Assembly: GCF_015277775.1 (NCBI RefSeq)
Contig: NZ_CP063849.1
Location: 1,612,001-1,676,000 of the forward strand
Source of the DNA: Paludibaculum fermentans
GTDB taxonomy: Bacteria > Acidobacteriota > Terriglobia > Bryobacterales > Bryobacteraceae
Reading direction: 5' to 3'
DNA length: 64,000 nucleotides
In this document: positions 53,066 to 62,506 of the stretch, piece after piece
Layout: each line of letters starts with the position of its first letter
Numbering within the stretch: the stretch's first letter is position 1
Notes under the pieces: generated by a model
What the model saw: the letters and a program-made list of their open reading frames with translations, nothing else
What the model was told of the DNA's origin: nothing
The model's database searches: none
Position numbers and translations under genes: made by a program

Positions 53066-54517
53066 ATGCAGTTGCTCCAAGGCCGCCAGTCCCTGTGGTT
53101 CTGGGCGGGATTAGTCCTCATCCTGGGTTACTTTTTCTACTTTGCCGGCGACGGGCTCAGCGCCGGTTTTTTCCCCGACCTGATGATGAACATCAGCGGC
53201 GCCCTGGAGCGCCCCGTACCGCGTCTGCTCCTCGATCTGGTCTGGCCCGACGACTCCGCTTACCGGCCCGTGGGCGCCCTTGCTTACCGCGGCCTCTACC
53301 AGGCCTTTGGGCTCGTCCCGGCCCCGTACAGGATCGCCTGCTTTGTCCTTCTGGCCGGCAATCTGCTGCTGGCCGGTTGGCTCACCCGCCTGTTGAGCGG
53401 TTCGCGCTGGGCCGCACTCTGGGCGATGGCACTATTTTCGTATCACGCCTACCTGTCTGATCTCTACTACAGTTCGGCCACGCTTTACGATCTGCTCTGC
53501 GGCACCTTTGGCATTGCGTACCTGGCCCTGTACGCGCACTGGCGCGGGAACGGAAGCACCATACGGCCCTGGCACAGCCTGGCCCTCGTCTGCTTGCTTC
53601 TGGGCGCCATCGGGTCCAAGGAACTGGGCCTGCTGTTGCCGCTATGCCTGCTTCTGTTCGAGGCCTGCTTCCTGGGAGTGTGGCCACGTCCCCACGTCAA
53701 GACGCTGGTCCCGCTGGGATTGTGCGTGCTGACGGGCCTGTTCTCGGCTGTCGCGCGCTTTGCGATTACGACGACGTTCGGCAGAAACCCGGCTTATCAG
53801 GTGGGGCTTTCGGCCGAACGGGTGATCGGCAACCTCCAGCACTACGGCGGCATGCTGTTCTACCTCCACCGCGATCTCACGCACCGGGACCTCGCCTACT
53901 GCGCCCTCGCAGCCGTGCTGCTGACGGTGCTGGCCCGCAGCCGCCAGGCCGTGTTGTGTCTCGTCCTGTTCTTCCTGTTACTCGCGCCGGTGCTGGTGAT
54001 CGAGCCGCGCAGCCTGTATGTGATCTACGTGCCCTTCGTCTTCCTCTGTGCGTTCCTGGCCATCGTGCTGCACCGCGTCACCTGCCTGCGCTGCTGCCCC
54101 GAGCGCGTGATGGGCCCCTTGCTGCTCGCGGCCCTGCTGTCCGGACTCGCGCCGCTGCACGCCTACCGGAAGCCCTTCGGCAACGCATGGATCCGCAACG
54201 ATGAGTCGCAGGTCGACACCATCCTGGACCAGTTCCATCGCGCCTGCCCTGCCCTGCCACATGCCGCCCGTCTCTATATCAATTCCGACTCCATCCCGGA
54301 AGACGACTACCTGCTCACGTTTACCTTGCGCCTGCTTTACCACGACCGCGACCTGGAAGTGCTCCGGCGCAAACAGATCCATCACTGCCCGACGCAAGAG
54401 GAGTGGAGCGGCTACACGCGGGCTTTCGACTTTGAGGGGTGGCGGCTGAAGGAGATCCGGAACCGGGCGGAGGCTTGCAAGGAGGGCGCCGGGGCGACAA
54501 GCACCCCGGCGCATTGA
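53066..54517 (+). CDS. Polytopic membrane protein, GT-C glycosyltransferase-like
   Basis: 483 residues from the ATG at 53066. About ten predicted transmembrane helices (WFWAGLVLILGYFFYFAG, PAPYRIACFVLLAGNLLLAGWL, WAALWAMALFSYHAYL, LALVCLLLGAIGS, LGLCVLTGLFSAVARFA, RQAVLCLVLFFLLLAPVLVI, FLCAFLAIVLHRV). An early loop with Asp (FAGDGLSAGFFPD) resembles the catalytic region of dolichol/undecaprenyl-phosphate-dependent GT-C transferases such as PMT/ArnT families. The C-terminal ~80 residues are soluble. Direct family recognition is weak; O-antigen-polymerase-like or oligosaccharyl-transferase-like are alternatives. Confidence 0.7.
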   Translation: MQLLQGRQSLWFWAGLVLILGYFFYFAGDGLSAGFFPDLMMNISGALERPVPRLLLDLVWPDDSAYRPVGALAYRGLYQAFGLVPAPYRIACFVLLAGNLLLAGWLTRLLSGSRWAALWAMALFSYHAYLSDLYYSSATLYDLLCGTFGIAYLALYAHWRGNGSTIRPWHSLALVCLLLGAIGSKELGLLLPLCLLLFEACFLGVWPRPHVKTLVPLGLCVLTGLFSAVARFAITTTFGRNPAYQVGLSAERVIGNLQHYGGMLFYLHRDLTHRDLAYCALAAVLLTVLARSRQAVLCLVLFFLLLAPVLVIEPRSLYVIYVPFVFLCAFLAIVLHRVTCLRCCPERVMGPLLLAALLSGLAPLHAYRKPFGNAWIRNDESQVDTILDQFHRACPALPHAARLYINSDSIPEDDYLLTFTLRLLYHDRDLEVLRRKQIHHCPTQEEWSGYTRAFDFEGWRLKEIRNRAEACKEGAGATSTPAH

Positions 54518-54536
54518 GGAGGAGAGAGAACTACAA

Positions 54537-55841
54537 CTACGCGATCTTCGGAACTTCGAAACCCTTGCGATACGGGCGCGTGAACATGGCGTTCGCCTCG
54601 GCGTCGCCTTTCACTTCACACTTCACCGGATCCACCGTCAGGCTGCGGCCCAGGCGGTAGCTGATGTTGGCCAGGTGCATGAGGGTAGCACTGAGGGCGC
54701 CTTCCTCGATCGGGCCATTCAGCTTCGAGTAATCGTTGGCACGCACCGCGTCAATGAAGTTGACCCAGTTCGAACCGCCCGCGCTCTTGGCCGGACCCGG
54801 CTCCGCTTCGCGGCCCAGGAAGGTCTTATACGAGGCGTAGCCCTCGATGGCCATGTAGCCCTTCGAGCCGTAAAAGACATTGCCGACCGTGTTGCTGTCC
54901 TTGCGCTTGCCGCCTTCGCCGATGCCCGCTTCGTGGTTCGACATCCAGTGCCGCACCTCGAACACCATCATCTTCGTCTTGCCTGCTTCGTTGAACTCGT
55001 AGGTAGCCGTGAGGACGTTCGGCGTCTCCTGGTCGTCGTCGAACATGAAGTGCCCGCCCATGGCATGCACCTTGGTGGGCAGCTTCACACCCAGCAGCCA
55101 GCGGCAGATATCCACTTCGTGGATGCCCTGGTTGCCGAAGTCGCCGTTGCCCGTATCCCAGAACCAATGCCAGTTGTAATGGAAGCGGTTCTTGGTGAAC
55201 TCACGCTTGGGCGCGGGGCCCAGCCAGAGGTCGTAATTCACACCGGCGGGCACCGGTTCCGGCTTCGCCCGGCCGATGGTATCGCGCCACTTGTAGCACA
55301 GGCCGCGGGCCATGTAGACATCACCGATCAGCCCGTCCTTGATCTGCTGTGCCGCCTCGCGCAGCCCTTCGGTGGAGCGTGCGTTCACGCCATGCTGCAC
55401 GATCTTGCCGTACTTCTTCGTGGCCGCCACAATCTGCTTCGACTCATAGATATTGTGCGAAGCGGGCTTCTCGACGTACACATGCTTGCCGGCCTGCAGC
55501 GCCCAGATGGTCTGCATCGTATGGTTGTGGTTGGGCGTGGCAATGGAGATCGCGTCGATAGACTTGTCTTCCAACAGCTTCCGCAGGTCGACATAGCGCT
55601 CAGGCTTCTTGCCGGTGACCGTCGAAACTTCACCCAGCCGCTTGTCGAGAATGCTCTCGTCGATATCGCAAAGCGCGGCGATTTCGACGTTCTTCATGCC
55701 TTCGTAAGCCTTGATGTGGCTGTTTCCCTGTCCTCGAAGACCCACGCACGCGATGCGGATTGTGTCGTTCGGGCTAGCCAGTGCGCTGGCCGTCAACGGG
55801 GCCGCGGCGGCTGCGCTCATCAGGAAGTGGCGGCGGTTCAT
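54537..55841 (-). CDS. Gfo/Idh/MocA family oxidoreductase with Tat signal
   Basis: 434 residues from the ATG at 55841, preceded by AAGGAGATC; in-frame extension to 56069 is rejected because it would read through the divergent leader. Twin-arginine leader MNRRHFLMSAAAAAPLTASALAS, Rossmann fold (IRIACVGLRGQGN), EKP motif (GKHVYVEKPASHN), and the C-terminal domain with GNQGIHEVDICRWLLG. A typical acidobacterial/planctomycete periplasmic sugar oxidoreductase of the same class as the one at 25271, but not closely similar. Convergent with the membrane protein gene (19 nt gap). Confidence 0.9.
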   Translation of the reverse strand: MNRRHFLMSAAAAAPLTASALASPNDTIRIACVGLRGQGNSHIKAYEGMKNVEIAALCDIDESILDKRLGEVSTVTGKKPERYVDLRKLLEDKSIDAISIATPNHNHTMQTIWALQAGKHVYVEKPASHNIYESKQIVAATKKYGKIVQHGVNARSTEGLREAAQQIKDGLIGDVYMARGLCYKWRDTIGRAKPEPVPAGVNYDLWLGPAPKREFTKNRFHYNWHWFWDTGNGDFGNQGIHEVDICRWLLGVKLPTKVHAMGGHFMFDDDQETPNVLTATYEFNEAGKTKMMVFEVRHWMSNHEAGIGEGGKRKDSNTVGNVFYGSKGYMAIEGYASYKTFLGREAEPGPAKSAGGSNWVNFIDAVRANDYSKLNGPIEEGALSATLMHLANISYRLGRSLTVDPVKCEVKGDAEANAMFTRPYRKGFEVPKIA

Positions 55842-55904
55842 CTGATCTCCTTTTCGGGCTGCCAATACTATATAACAGGATGGATGGATCCTGAGGTTAC
55901 TGAT

Positions 55905-56411
55905 ATGCCATTCAGTCATGACGAAGCCAAACTGATCGCTGGTTACACCCTCGCCAACTACGAGCGGGAAAGAAATACCACCAAATCCGTGATCGCGGCG
56001 ATCCCGGCCGGCCAGGAAGAGTACAAACCGCATGGCAACTGCATGGGCGCGCTCAAGTTGGCGTTCCACATCGTGGCCAGCGAGCGCTTTTTCCTGAACG
56101 GTGTGGCCAACGGCAAGTTCGGCCCTGGCGGAGAGATGCCGGAATCGATCAAGACGCCCGCCGACGTCATCGCCTGGTATGACGCCAATGTGCCTCCAGC
56201 GATCGATGAGGTGAAATCCCTGTCAGGCGAGTCGATCAGCCAGACCATCGACTTCTTCGGGATGATGCAGGCGCAGGCGATTTTTTATCTGACGCTGATG
56301 ACGAACCACTCCGTGCACCACCGCGGCCAACTGGCGGCCTATCTTCGCCCCATGGGCGCCAAGGTGCCCAGCATCTACGGCCCCAGCGGCGATGTCGGCG
56401 TGAATGGCTGA
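55905..56411 (+). CDS. DinB family protein
   Basis: 168 residues from the ATG at 55905, with GAGG eight bases upstream; an ATG at 55884 is an alternative. Four-helix bundle of the DinB/YfiT-like (DUF664-like) metal-binding fold: LIAGYTLANYERERNTTKSVIAAIP, a His in ALKLAFHIVASERFFL, and NHSVHHRGQLAAYLRPMGAKVPSIYG, in which the HHRGQ provides metal ligands. Members are often thiol-dependent enzymes or stress proteins of unclear substrate. It is convergent with the PAP2 gene and divergent from the Gfo/Idh gene 63 nt away. Confidence 0.88.
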   Translation: MPFSHDEAKLIAGYTLANYERERNTTKSVIAAIPAGQEEYKPHGNCMGALKLAFHIVASERFFLNGVANGKFGPGGEMPESIKTPADVIAWYDANVPPAIDEVKSLSGESISQTIDFFGMMQAQAIFYLTLMTNHSVHHRGQLAAYLRPMGAKVPSIYGPSGDVGVNG

Positions 56412-56417
56412 GACAAA

Positions 56418-57779
56418 CTAGAAGCCTCTCGACGGCGCCTCACCGTCGAGAGGCAGCGTTCCGGCAGCCAGCGGACTCAGGCTATCCTCGCCCGCGGGAG
56501 AAAGGCTGCGCACGCTGCTGCGCATGACTCGAATGCAGGTGGAGGCGGCGAATTGCAGGCGCCGTTCCAGGGACAGCGAACCGGCCACGGTCACAAGGGT
56601 CAAACCCCACAGGACGGCGGGCGAGCCCGTCAGTACTCCAGCCTGGGTGCGTAATAAGACCAGCCAGCAGACGGTGAGGGCCAAACCGCCCAGAACGCTC
56701 TGATACCTCGCCGGCGTTTTCCAGCCCAGGCCCGTCACCCAAAGCCCCAGGAATGTCACGACAAAAGGCAGCGCGACGACCAAGTCGATGACGTAGTGCT
56801 CCCCCAAGGCCAAGGTCGCGAAAGCCGTCCAGGAGACGAAGAGCAGGGCGAGGGCACGCACCCACCCGCCATAGTGCTTCAGCAGCCAGTACACGGCTAA
56901 CGCCGATCCAAAATGCAGCGAGGGCATGCAGTTGCGGGGCGAACCCAACTGGGCGAGTGGACCCAGCGAAAGCGTCGAGATGTCCGGCGGATGGTGGGGG
57001 TAGTTGGCGGCAAACGCGTGGATGGGCCCGACTGCCGGAGCCACCCAGTAGATGATGAACCCCGTGAACGCCATGCTGATGAGCAACTGCAGCACCCGGA
57101 ACGGCGCCTTTGGATCGATCAGGTCCAACCCCACCGCAACCACCGGAGCAAGCGGCAGCAACTGATATACAACAAACGTCAACAGCTTCCAGAGGGGGCT
57201 GGCGGCCATCCACGTACCCAGGACAAAACTGGCGTCGAGCCCGTACCCGTGGTCAATCGCAAAGAACAAGGGATCCAGGGTGGTGGGGCTCATCGAATTG
57301 CTGAGCGGCAGGGCCAACCCCAGCAGGCTCCACAGGACAAGGAACATCCATCCGCCCGCGAAGGCTCGTGCGGCCTTGCGCTGGGCATCGCCCTTCAAAT
57401 AGATGGCCCGCGCCGCCAATACGAACAGACCGCCGAGGCCGAGATAACTTCCCAGAACCACGGCAAGCGGCTGCGCGAAAGGCGTGATGGGTTTCGCCAG
57501 CCATTCCTGGAGAGAATAAATGGAGGCCGAAACGGCGATACTCCAGGCGATGGCGCGCAGGCCCGGCCGAGTCATCAGGAGGTAGAGGAAGCTGGCGAAC
57601 AGCATGCCTGCCAGTGCCTGATCAGTCCGCAGGTAGGTGGGGAAACCCAGGAAAAAGCTGCAGATCACAGGCAACGGCGAAAAGACAAGCAGCCGGAGCG
57701 CCCATTTGGACTCCAGAAAATCGGTATTCGGGGCCGGGGGCGGCGTCTCCGTTCTCTTATTCGCAGCCAAGGGGCACAA
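56418..57779 (-). CDS. PAP2 family phosphatase (inositol phosphorylceramide synthase-like)
   Basis: 453 residues with ten or more transmembrane helices. The phosphatase signature is split as in the Aur1/PAP2_3 group: NCMPSLHFGSALAVYW (His of the second motif) and ALGEHYVIDLVVALPF (His plus Asp of the third). The N-terminal half carries extra helices, including LRAIAWSIAVSASIYSLQE. Catalyses phosphate-ester removal or transfer at the membrane surface, probably acting on lipid phosphates. Its 3' end contains a perfect hairpin shared with the converging DinB gene. Confidence 0.82.
   Translation of the reverse strand: MCPLAANKRTETPPPAPNTDFLESKWALRLLVFSPLPVICSFFLGFPTYLRTDQALAGMLFASFLYLLMTRPGLRAIAWSIAVSASIYSLQEWLAKPITPFAQPLAVVLGSYLGLGGLFVLAARAIYLKGDAQRKAARAFAGGWMFLVLWSLLGLALPLSNSMSPTTLDPLFFAIDHGYGLDASFVLGTWMAASPLWKLLTFVVYQLLPLAPVVAVGLDLIDPKAPFRVLQLLISMAFTGFIIYWVAPAVGPIHAFAANYPHHPPDISTLSLGPLAQLGSPRNCMPSLHFGSALAVYWLLKHYGGWVRALALLFVSWTAFATLALGEHYVIDLVVALPFVVTFLGLWVTGLGWKTPARYQSVLGGLALTVCWLVLLRTQAGVLTGSPAVLWGLTLVTVAGSLSLERRLQFAASTCIRVMRSSVRSLSPAGEDSLSPLAAGTLPLDGEAPSRGF
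56424..56454. terminator. Perfect hairpin at a convergent gene junction
   Basis: A 12-bp perfect stem GCCTCTCGACGG / CCGTCGAGAGGC with a 7-nt loop lies 13 nt after the DinB stop and inside the last codons of the PAP2 gene. No T-tract is present, as in the hairpin at 10556. It may end or protect both transcripts. Confidence 0.55.
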
Positions 57780-57880
57780 TTCTCCTCACGCTGCTATTTC
57801 TATCGGCGGGTCGACGCGCGGAGTGTAGATCGGGCGGCCGTGAGCGGGGTCAGCGTGCCCTTGCCGGCTGGTGGGCCGGG

Positions 57881-58633
57881 CTAACGCCGCATGGCCACCC
57901 GGAAATCGCCCACCTTGGGCATCCGGATTATCTTGCACATTTCAAACAGGCGGGACCGCGCCCGCATCCCGATCTTCTCCGCCAGCGTCGTCTTCACATC
58001 GAAGCGAGCGGGCGAACCCTCGGGCATGCGTTCAATCAACGTGCCGCCCATCTCGGCATCGGGCAGATTCGTGGTGGCGATGATCGGCTTGCGCTCATTG
58101 CAGCGGTAGGTGATGATCGACGTCACCGTATCTTCCACCCAATCCGTCACGCGGTGCGCGCCCAGGTCGTCCAGCAGGAGCACATCGCATTCCAGCGCCA
58201 TCTCGTAGGCTTCCCGGGGGCTCTCGCCCGACGACGGGTCGTAGCTGGCACGGATCCGTTGCAGCAGGTTCTGGTAGTCCACGAAAATTCCTTCGTGGCC
58301 CGATTCGATCAGCCGCTGCAGGACCGCCACGGCCAGGTGCGTCTTGCCGGTACCGGGTTCTCCGATGAACAGCAGGCCCGGAGGATCGACCGCCGGGAAC
58401 TCCTGGCAATACCGCGACAGCTGCAGTTGCATCATGCGCAGTTCCGAGGAGCCGCGATCTGAGAAGTTATCGAACCGGTCACCCAGGTAGTTGGCGGGGA
58501 TCCTCGCCCGCTTCCAAAGCGAGTCGGCGCGCGAATCCACCCGGCACTCACAGCGCTGCGCAGCGGTCAGGCCGTCCTTCTCCAGGATCTTCCAACCCAA
58601 GCCGCCGCAAATTGGACAGACTTCTTCCGCCAT
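57881..58633 (-). CDS. DnaC/DnaI-like primosomal ATPase with N-terminal zinc finger
   Basis: 250 residues. An N-terminal CxxC...CxC zinc finger (Cys6, 9, 28, 30), then an AAA+ core with Walker A GEPGTGKTH (91-99), Walker B VLLLDDLG (151-158), sensor 1 in PIIATTNL and an arginine-rich C-terminus. This architecture matches the helicase loader DnaI/DnaC group and the ATPase of related transposon-encoded proteins; the zinc finger and lack of an adjacent transposase point to a chromosomal replication factor. Single gene flanked by a hairpin on its 5' side. Confidence 0.87.
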   Translation of the reverse strand: MAEEVCPICGGLGWKILEKDGLTAAQRCECRVDSRADSLWKRARIPANYLGDRFDNFSDRGSSELRMMQLQLSRYCQEFPAVDPPGLLFIGEPGTGKTHLAVAVLQRLIESGHEGIFVDYQNLLQRIRASYDPSSGESPREAYEMALECDVLLLDDLGAHRVTDWVEDTVTSIITYRCNERKPIIATTNLPDAEMGGTLIERMPEGSPARFDVKTTLAEKIGMRARSRLFEMCKIIRMPKVGDFRVAMRR

Positions 58634-58675
58634 AGGGATCGCAGACCGATTTTAGCAGGCCCAGACACGAAGAAG

Positions 58676-58709
58676 CCCCCTGGCCCGAGAGGAGTGGTGG
58701 GCCAGGGGG
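58676..58709 (-). terminator. Hairpin between the VIT/vWA and DnaC-like genes
   Basis: An 11-bp perfect stem CCCCCTGGCCC / GGGCCAGGGGG with a 12-nt loop, just downstream of the stop at 58721 on the minus strand. The following minus-strand bases (CTTCTTCG) give only a weak T-tract, so intrinsic termination is likely but not certain. Confidence 0.7.
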
Positions 58710-58720
58710 TCGGAATAGGC

Positions 58721-61117
58721 TCAGTTTGTGGCGGCCCGAACGTTTAGGACGGCGTCGAGCCGGGACAACTCTTGGAGTTTATCCAAACTGATGCGTCCTG
58801 TGCGAATCTTCGCCACCTTCGACGGCTTCGTCTCCTCGAAGCCAAGCTTCTTCAACTGCTCCAGCACCTCGGGCGTGGCTTCAGTCAGCCAGATTTCCAC
58901 TTCGACTTTTCCGCCCACGGCCTTTTGCTTCACCTCGGCCGAGAGCAGGTGCGCGTCGATCTTGGAGTCGTTCTCTTTCCTGAGCTCATCGGCAGGAGCC
59001 CCAGGCATCGGCTTCGTCGCAGGCATCCACGGAGGAGGAGGAGGCGCAGACGCTTGGCTCCGGGAAGTGATGATGCCCCCGATGACGCCCCCAGGCGCTC
59101 CACCAGGCACCCCGCCGGCGGTCCCTGTCGCATACCCTGCACCTTTCGCCATGCCGAGCCGGGCGCGCCCTTGCAACATCATGGCCTCAGCCCTGTCCCC
59201 TCTGGCTCCAAACACGCCCTCGTGGCTTACGCCTTCCGGCATCTCCACCGGCACCTCGATCCGCACCGGTTTGCCGTCGCGGGTCACTGTCTTCTCTTCC
59301 ACTGCCACGAACGACGTGTACTGTGTCATCAGCCGGTACTCCAGTCCAAGCCTCGTCACTTCCTGGACGTCCGGATTCTGAGGGTTCTGATGCATCAGGT
59401 CCTCGATCTTCGTCCGCGCCCACAGCGTGGCCAGCACGTCGTGCTCCGGCTGCTGCGCTGGCAGATTCACCTGGATATTGCGCGAGAAAGGCTGCCCCGA
59501 CATCCGCCCGTGCAGCGTGATCGTTCCGCTGGTGCCGCTCGAATAGCGGCCGCTCAGCACCACCGGCTTCGCGCTGAAGAGATCCGGAATGCGGTTCGGA
59601 TAGATGTCCGATACGGGCAGCCCATGCCAGTCGATCGTGACATCGGTCAACAGCGGATTGCGAACGCGCTCATGGAAACGCCGCGCCGCCGCGGAGCCAT
59701 CATCGTTCAGCGCCACATACTCCACTTCGCCGCGCCCGACTTCGGCCATTTTGTCCAGCAGGTAGCGGTTCACCGCACTGCCGATGCCGAAGCTGAACAC
59801 CCGCGCATTCGAGTTGCGCTGGATCTCCGCGATGATCTCGGGTTCGTTCCCGACATAGCCGTCGGTCATGAAGCAAACGATCCGCACCTTCTCTGGATCG
59901 CCGGACGATTGTAGGGCCGCCCGGATCGCCTTCATCATCTCCGTCCCGCCGCTGCCATAAGTCCCAGCCAGGAACCGCCGCGCCTGCCTCAGATTCTCTG
60001 GAGTGGCCGGCACCGCCTGAGGGAACAGAATGTGCGTATCACCGGCGAAGGTGATCAGGTTGAACGTGTCGCGCGGGTACAAACCGGCCAGCGCGAGTTG
60101 CATCGTCTCCTTGGCCTTCTCAATCGGGAAGCCGCTCATGGAACCGGAGGTGTCGAGCACGAACACCAGTTCCTTCGGCGTGACGTCTTCCTGCGTCACT
60201 CGTTCCGGCGGCTGCAGGATCAGCGAGAAAAACCCGCCGCGCTGCGCCTTGTGTGTCAGCACCGCATCCTGGATCTTCGCGCCGGCCACGTCGTACTTCA
60301 GGACGAAGTCCTTGTTCGGGATCACTGCATTCTGCTTGAGTGTGACCACCGCCTCATGCGACGACCGCCGGTCCAGCGCCACTTCGTGCGTCTTCGAGCT
60401 GAAGCTGTCGATCGCCACACCGGCGTCGAGTTTCACTTTCAACGAGACATCATGCCCTGCCCTGGTCTCCGGCGGAGCATACTTCGGCGTCACCGCCTGG
60501 GCCTCCTGCTGGCTCATGCTGGCCGGGCTGTAGCGCGGTCCCACCGTCATCGGGAACGAGAACTCGTAGGAACCTTCGTCGTACTTCAGCGTCTCGACAT
60601 AGCTGATGACGATCTTGACTTTCGCGCCCGGCTCGATATTGGTGACCGACTGCGTGAAGATGTTCGGCCGCTGCTGTTCCAGCAGCGAAGCCACCTGGCC
60701 GCGATCGCGCGCCTGCTCGTAAATCTGCCGGGCTTCCTCCCGCCGCTTGATCTGCGCCTTCACCGTCCGGCTGCCCACCAGCATGGTCATATCGTCCACA
60801 GCCGCCATGCGCGGCAATGGAAACGTGTAGATCGCTTCGATCTTGTCCGGAGTGGAGTTCTCGAACTCCTGCGTCACGGTGACGCGGGCCAGGAAGCCGG
60901 AGATCTCCGCATTGACGTCGGTGTGTTTCAACGGGCAGAGCTCGCCCGTATGCTTGCTATACGGATCGACGCGGATCAACGATCCCTCGCTCACTTCGCC
61001 ATTGGCAACCGCTCGATCCGCTGGTTTGGGTGGGGTGGGCCGGCCGCCGGCGCCGGAGAGAATCAGGGCGGCGCCCATCAGGGTGGCCGCGACGAGTGTG
61101 ATGTCGGCTTTTTGCAT
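58721..61117 (-). CDS. VIT and von Willebrand factor A domain protein
   Basis: 798 residues. An N-terminal membrane anchor/signal (LVAATLMGAALILSGAGG), a VIT domain (~45-190; RVTVTQEFENSTPDKIEAIYTFPLPRMAAVDDMTM), then a vWA domain with the MIDAS motif DTSGSMSG near 320, a Thr and an Asp/Glu in the later TDGYVGNE loop. A Gly/Pro/Ala tract (GTAGGVPGGAPGGVIGGI) near 675 is shared with the anti-sigma-like protein upstream. The last part has a small alpha/beta domain. Probably an exported or envelope protein made as the third gene of the sigma-factor operon. Confidence 0.9.
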   Translation of the reverse strand: MQKADITLVAATLMGAALILSGAGGRPTPPKPADRAVANGEVSEGSLIRVDPYSKHTGELCPLKHTDVNAEISGFLARVTVTQEFENSTPDKIEAIYTFPLPRMAAVDDMTMLVGSRTVKAQIKRREEARQIYEQARDRGQVASLLEQQRPNIFTQSVTNIEPGAKVKIVISYVETLKYDEGSYEFSFPMTVGPRYSPASMSQQEAQAVTPKYAPPETRAGHDVSLKVKLDAGVAIDSFSSKTHEVALDRRSSHEAVVTLKQNAVIPNKDFVLKYDVAGAKIQDAVLTHKAQRGGFFSLILQPPERVTQEDVTPKELVFVLDTSGSMSGFPIEKAKETMQLALAGLYPRDTFNLITFAGDTHILFPQAVPATPENLRQARRFLAGTYGSGGTEMMKAIRAALQSSGDPEKVRIVCFMTDGYVGNEPEIIAEIQRNSNARVFSFGIGSAVNRYLLDKMAEVGRGEVEYVALNDDGSAAARRFHERVRNPLLTDVTIDWHGLPVSDIYPNRIPDLFSAKPVVLSGRYSSGTSGTITLHGRMSGQPFSRNIQVNLPAQQPEHDVLATLWARTKIEDLMHQNPQNPDVQEVTRLGLEYRLMTQYTSFVAVEEKTVTRDGKPVRIEVPVEMPEGVSHEGVFGARGDRAEAMMLQGRARLGMAKGAGYATGTAGGVPGGAPGGVIGGIITSRSQASAPPPPPWMPATKPMPGAPADELRKENDSKIDAHLLSAEVKQKAVGGKVEVEIWLTEATPEVLEQLKKLGFEETKPSKVAKIRTGRISLDKLQELSRLDAVLNVRAATN

Positions 61118-61183
61118 CGGGCAAACTCCTCAAAGTGTCTTGCACCCGGGAAATGCCGTGTTGCCGCCGATCCTTTCAGCGAT

Positions 61184-62506
61184 TTATTCGATTTTCAGGA
61201 GAATCGAACGCACCAGCGGCCCAGTGGCCGTCAACGCTCCCTGGGCCTGTCCGCCGGCAGCCAGCGCGGCAGGAGCCGGCGGAGGAGGCGGTGGTGGAGC
61301 CGGCATCGCCGAAACACGCCGCTTGGCGCGCGAACGCGTCTCGTTTGACCGGCGGTCCGCACGCGACGCAGACTCCTGTGACGGCGCGGCCTGCGTGTCG
61401 CTCACTGAAACCATAAGCGGCACTTCGCCCTTTTCACGGGGCGGCAGATACAACGCCAGCGGAGTCCCGCCCTGGATCGCCCTTGGCGGCGCCAGCGGTG
61501 GGGTCAGCGAGATCATCCCGCTACGCTCGCTCGTCACGGTCAGCCGCAAGCCGCGGCCCGAAGGAACCGCGGCCCCAACGGCCACATCGTGCCAGGTTCC
61601 ATCCGGCTGGAGAAACGCCAGGGCAAGCTGCAACGGCTCGACGGCCGCCTTTGCCTTGGCCAGTTCGCCCTTCCGGGCGCTGACCTCCGGCACGGCGACC
61701 GTGGGCGAAATCGTGACACTCTCTGTCGCTGCTGTCGCACGTAGCGCCTCGTCAGCCGCCTTCTTCGCTTCCTGCTGCCGGATAGGCTGTGGCGAAGGTG
61801 GTGGAGGAGGCGGAGCCGAGGCATACGAGCGCTGTACGATGAGCGGCTCCACCGGATTAGTCGGAGGCGCGATGATACCGCCGAACACACCGCCAGGGGC
61901 ACCGCCCGGGATGCCGCCGGCTACGCCCCGTGGCGCCTGATCCCGCTCCGCTCGTTCCCTCACAGGCTGTGGTGCATTCCCTGGCGTGGCAGGCTGCATC
62001 GTGCCTGTTCCGACGCCAACGCGCTTGTCCGCCAGGTCCTGTTTCTCCAACCGGTCGCTCACGCTGCGAGCCTCGGGCGTTGCCGTCAGGGTCTTCGGAG
62101 TTGCGACAGATGAGGCGACCGGCTCGGGCTTGGGCAGATTTTGGGCGATCTCCTGGACTTTCTCTTGCGCCGGCGCCTGCGCCAACTCCGTCGTGGGAGC
62201 AGGCTTCCGCACCACCAACAACACCAGCAGCGCCACCACGGCCGTCGCCGCCGCCGCCCAGGGCCACGGAGCCCGCCACCAGGCCCGGGCCTTTTCGACA
62301 GGACGCAGCGCCGCCAGCAGCGCCGCCCGCGTATCGCCATCGGCCAGGGTCTCGCGCAGGGCTTCCTCGTCCATCAGCGCATCGAACAGCCGCTGGTCGT
62401 GCAGGGCCGCATCCATCAGCGCCTTGTTTTCTTCGGGCGTGAGCGTGCCCGTGGCATAGCCGCCCAGCAGCATCTCAATCTGTTCGGGAGTGAAGCGTTG
62501 GTTCAT
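61184..62506 (-). CDS. Anti-sigma-factor-like membrane protein with proline-rich periplasmic domain
   Basis: 440 residues from the ATG at 62506, which overlaps the sigma-factor stop (ATGA). A short N-terminal cytoplasmic part (1-75; QIEMLLGGYATGTLTPEENKALMDAAL) fits an anti-sigma/zinc-finger-like region without Cys ligands; one transmembrane helix at about 81-99 (WPWAAAATAVVALLVLLVV); then a long Pro/Ala-rich region with GGIPGGAPGGVFGGIIAPP and an APPPPPPPPAP stretch, and a beta-rich segment (SLTPPLAPPRAIQGGTPLALYLPP). The position after an ECF sigma gene suggests it holds that sigma factor at the membrane. Confidence 0.78.
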   Translation of the reverse strand: MNQRFTPEQIEMLLGGYATGTLTPEENKALMDAALHDQRLFDALMDEEALRETLADGDTRAALLAALRPVEKARAWWRAPWPWAAAATAVVALLVLLVVRKPAPTTELAQAPAQEKVQEIAQNLPKPEPVASSVATPKTLTATPEARSVSDRLEKQDLADKRVGVGTGTMQPATPGNAPQPVRERAERDQAPRGVAGGIPGGAPGGVFGGIIAPPTNPVEPLIVQRSYASAPPPPPPSPQPIRQQEAKKAADEALRATAATESVTISPTVAVPEVSARKGELAKAKAAVEPLQLALAFLQPDGTWHDVAVGAAVPSGRGLRLTVTSERSGMISLTPPLAPPRAIQGGTPLALYLPPREKGEVPLMVSVSDTQAAPSQESASRADRRSNETRSRAKRRVSAMPAPPPPPPPAPAALAAGGQAQGALTATGPLVRSILLKIE